From Bacteroidota bacterium (GTDB taxonomy: Bacteria > Bacteroidota > Bacteroidia > Chitinophagales > Chitinophagaceae), in the NCBI GenBank assembly GCA_023390215.1, contig JAEWDG010000024.1, positions 1 through 8,790 on the forward strand: 8,790 bases of DNA. The letters run 5' to 3'. Both the position numbers and the translations under genes were made by a program. The notes beneath the pieces were generated by a model. That model saw nothing but the letters and a program-made list of their open reading frames with translations. It was not told where the DNA came from and made no database searches. Below, in pieces: positions 7,172 to 8,790 of this stretch. Positions within the stretch are counted from its first letter, which is position 1. Every line of letters starts with the position of its first letter.

Positions 7172-7859
7172 AACAGGCGTGAATTTTTTCAACAAAGTCA
7201 AGGATCCCTTCTGTAGCCGGTTTTTCTATCAGGTGAAGGTTGGAAACGCCGGATCGCAGCGGAATATTTTTGTCGATGATGAATTTTGGTGCGTTTTCGG
7301 GAACATAATGAATTAATCCCGCAGCAGGATAGACCTGCAAAGAACTTCCTACCAGCAGAAATGCATCCGCCGCCATCATCACCCGGGCAGCCTCTTCAAT
7401 CATGGGAACAGGTTCTTCAAACCAAACGATGGCCGGACGCCACTGACCGCCATCCGGGGCAAGATCCCCGGGATATATATCTCCCCGAATTTCAGTAACC
7501 AACCCATCATCAAAACAACTTTTCATTTTGAATATTTCACCATGCAGATGGAGCACATTTGTTGATCCTCCCCTTTCATGGAGATCATCTATGTTTTGCG
7601 TAACAACAATTACATCGAAAAAATTTTCGAGTTCTGCAATTTGTTTATGTGCAAGATTTGGTTTAGCTGCGGCTACTTCCTTTCTCCGCATGTTGTAGAA
7701 ATCCAAAACCATCCGGGGATTCTTCCGGAATGCGCCGGGCGTTGCAACGTCCTGTACATTATACCCCATCCAGAGCCCATCGCTGTCGCGGAAAGTTTTT
7801 AATCCACTTTCGGCACTGATACCCGCGCCTGTAAGTACAACCAGCTTTTTCTTTTGCAT
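7164..7859 (-). CDS. Sir2-family NAD-dependent protein deacylase, class III (SIRT5/CobB-like)
   Basis: 231 residues, a compact single-domain sirtuin that removes acyl groups from lysines using NAD+. The NAD-binding motifs are GAGIS (11-15) and FRD (23-25), followed by QNID (88-91), the catalytic histidine in HLHGE (His106) and GSSL (171-174). Tyr55 and Arg58 form the YxxR pair that in SIRT5 and CobB binds the carboxylate of succinyl- or malonyl-lysine, so desuccinylase activity is plausible. The small zinc module is degenerate: between His106 and RPAIVWFEE (141-149) there is a single Cys (115) instead of four, so it probably folds without structural zinc. The motif usually written RPHIVWFGE is RPAIVWFEE here. 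It starts 10 bp after the EVE gene's stop codon, without a Shine-Dalgarno sequence, and is probably cotranscribed with it. Its 3' end overlaps the convergent saccharopine dehydrogenase gene by 8 bp, with no terminator between. Confidence 0.93.
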   Translation of the reverse strand: MQKKKLVVLTGAGISAESGLKTFRDSDGLWMGYNVQDVATPGAFRKNPRMVLDFYNMRRKEVAAAKPNLAHKQIAELENFFDVIVVTQNIDDLHERGGSTNVLHLHGEIFKMKSCFDDGLVTEIRGDIYPGDLAPDGGQWRPAIVWFEEPVPMIEEAARVMMAADAFLLVGSSLQVYPAAGLIHYVPENAPKFIIDKNIPLRSGVSNLHLIEKPATEGILDFVEKIHACFS

Positions 7860-7869
7860 GATGAAAAGA

Positions 7870-8280
7870 TTATCCGGCCTCCGACATTTTCATAATTTCC
7901 TTCCACTCTTCATCTGTTACCGGTGAAACCGACAATCTTCCAATACGGATCAGCGCCATGTTCTGCAACTTTTTATTTGCTTTTAGTTCTGCCAGCGTAA
8001 CCGGATTTTTTAATTTTTTATAGGGTTTCAAATCGATGGCCGACCATGCCGGGTCATCTGTTTTTGGATCCTGGTATGCCTCCCTGGCCACCTTCGCGAT
8101 TCCAACGATGGCCAGTCCTTCATTACTATGATAAAACATGACCTCCTCCCCTTTCTTCATCGCACGTAAATGATTCCGGGCAGCATAGTTGCGAACACCA
8201 TCCCATACCGTAGACTTATCTTTTACCAGGTCATCATAACCATAGACTGAAGGTTCCGATTTTACAAGCCAGTAAGCCAT
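7870..8280 (-). CDS. EVE domain-containing protein (THYN1-like)
   Basis: 136 residues, almost exactly one EVE domain, a PUA-like fold. The family signature is clear: YWLVKSEP (3-10), WDGVRNYAARNHLR (26-39), KKGEEVMFYHS (42-52) and GIAKVAREAYQD (60-71), with a conserved Trp79. Eukaryotic relatives bind modified cytosines such as 5-hydroxymethylcytosine through an aromatic pocket. The bacterial ligand is not established and might be a modified DNA or RNA base. There is no nuclease or methyltransferase partner here, so a stand-alone housekeeping role is more likely than restriction. It is the first gene of a probable two-gene unit with the sirtuin. Its upstream region contains TCATTTTG 23 nt before the ATG, a one-mismatch candidate for the -7 box. 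Confidence 0.93.
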   Translation of the reverse strand: MAYWLVKSEPSVYGYDDLVKDKSTVWDGVRNYAARNHLRAMKKGEEVMFYHSNEGLAIVGIAKVAREAYQDPKTDDPAWSAIDLKPYKKLKNPVTLAELKANKKLQNMALIRIGRLSVSPVTDEEWKEIMKMSEAG

Positions 8281-8531
8281 TGTTCCGAATTAGATTTAGA
8301 GATCAAAATGAATGTAAATATAAAATTCAGAAAATAACTGTTCTGTGAAAACTCTGACCGGTGGGCTAACTTTTTACCCGGGACAACAGGTATGAGATAA
8401 AAAATTTATTTACCAGGATTGTATAGATGTGCGCAGAGTAAATAGCAAAAGATCCTGAGATAAATTCAGGTGACGTTTTTAACACCGCAGAAATAGCAGC
8501 GGTTTCAGGGATCCCTTCAAAATAAAGGCCC
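8281..8531. other. Intergenic region between LutA-like gene and EVE gene
   Basis: 251 bp without a convincing gene. It holds a 5-bp-arm inverted repeat ACCGC (8484-8488) / GCGGT (8499-8503) with a 10-base loop, and a perfect 10-bp palindrome AGGGATCCCT (8507-8516). Both lie just downstream of the LutA-like stop codon, but neither has a T-tract, so no clear intrinsic terminator is seen. The EVE promoter should lie near 8300-8340. A 63-codon minus-strand frame (8366-8557) runs through most of it but has no recognisable homology. Confidence 0.5.
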
Positions 8532-8790
8532 CTACTCCCATCCGCTTGCAAGAACATCCGCCAGATGTAATGTTTTTAGCGGAAAATTGTTTTTATTGAT
8601 ATAGCCCTGTATTTGCATAAGGCAGCTCATATCCGTTGATATAATATATTCTGCGCCGGTTGCCATCGCATTTCGAACTTTTTGATCGGCCATAGCGAGT
8701 GATATCGGTTCGTATTTTACAGAAAATGTTCCTCCAAATCCGCAACAGGTTTCATTGTCTGCCATCTCCACCAGTTCCAGTCCTTTTACA
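8532..8790 (-). CDS. LutA-like (Fe-S)-binding protein, CCG cysteine-rich domain; 5' part beyond window
   Basis: 85 C-terminal residues are visible. The frame stays open to the right edge, so the GTG at 8769-8771 is an internal valine, not the start. The segment carries NETCCGFGGTF (visible residues 12-22), the hallmark of the second CCG cysteine-rich domain. About 35 residues on it has STDMSCLMQIQGYI, followed by the conserved end LHLADVLASGW. This matches LutA/YkgE-type proteins, in which paired CCG domains bind an iron-sulfur centre or interact with heterodisulfide-like cofactors. LutA works with LutB and LutC to oxidise L-lactate to pyruvate. No lutB or lutC lies downstream on this strand, so partners, if linked, are upstream outside the window. 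A general HdrB-like or glycolate-oxidase-type Fe-S subunit is the alternative, though the sequence pattern fits LutA best. Confidence 0.85.
   Translation of the reverse strand, partial: VKGLELVEMADNETCCGFGGTFSVKYEPISLAMADQKVRNAMATGAEYIISTDMSCLMQIQGYINKNNFPLKTLHLADVLASGWE

Noticed and set aside
7164..8280. Defence island (Sir2 plus EVE as an anti-phage system)
   Set aside because: The sirtuin is a stand-alone CobB/SIRT5-type deacylase with no effector or Argonaute/HerA partner. The EVE protein is a lone THYN1-like domain without restriction genes. Neighbours are housekeeping genes.
8484..8503. Intrinsic terminator for the LutA-like gene
   Set aside because: The stem is only 5 bp with a 10-nt loop and has no T-tract on either strand.
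8532..8771. Complete small gene starting at GTG 8769-8771
   Set aside because: The frame continues upstream without a stop to the window edge, and the family has a much longer N-terminal part. The GTG is an internal valine.

Overview
The window reads as a chromosomal segment of a Bacteroidota bacterium, most likely from the Chitinophagaceae or a close relative (inference). The reasons are an outer-membrane beta-barrel gene of the kind abundant in that phylum, a TAnnTTTG-type promoter upstream of gyrA, no clear Shine-Dalgarno sequences at starts, GTTCAA-type minisatellite DNA after a stop codon, and a zinc-cysteine-poor sirtuin. Most of it looks like ordinary core-genome content; I see no phage, transposon, CRISPR array, tRNA or rRNA.

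Layout. 1-2466 (+): the 3' part of a large outer-membrane beta-barrel / TonB-receptor-like protein, cut by the left edge. 2467-3012: a gene-free convergent spacer. It starts directly after the stop codon with about 250 bp of GTTCAA-based tandem repeats that have a 69-bp higher-order period. AT-rich DNA with several inverted repeats follows, ending in the gyrA terminator. 3013-5616 (-): gyrA, complete. 5617-5836: a divergent promoter region holding a clear gyrA -7 box and two perfect 7-bp-arm inverted repeats. 5837-7171 (+): a saccharopine dehydrogenase family protein. 7164-7859 (-): a Sir2 deacylase of the class III (SIRT5/CobB-like) type, overlapping the dehydrogenase tail to tail by 8 bp. 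7870-8280 (-): an EVE-domain protein 10 bp upstream of sir2, probably in the same transcript. 8532-8790 (-): the C-terminal end of a LutA-like (Fe-S)-binding CCG-domain protein, cut by the right edge.

Functionally these are mostly independent housekeeping genes: DNA supercoiling (gyrA), lysine/saccharopine metabolism, protein deacylation, a modified-base-reader-like EVE protein, and lactate or related redox metabolism. The only likely operon fully inside the window is EVE-sir2. I did not find a convincing new multi-gene system. The most unusual DNA is the 2467-2987 spacer (nested minisatellite plus stacked palindromes) and the inverted repeats in the gyrA/saccharopine dehydrogenase divergent promoter.
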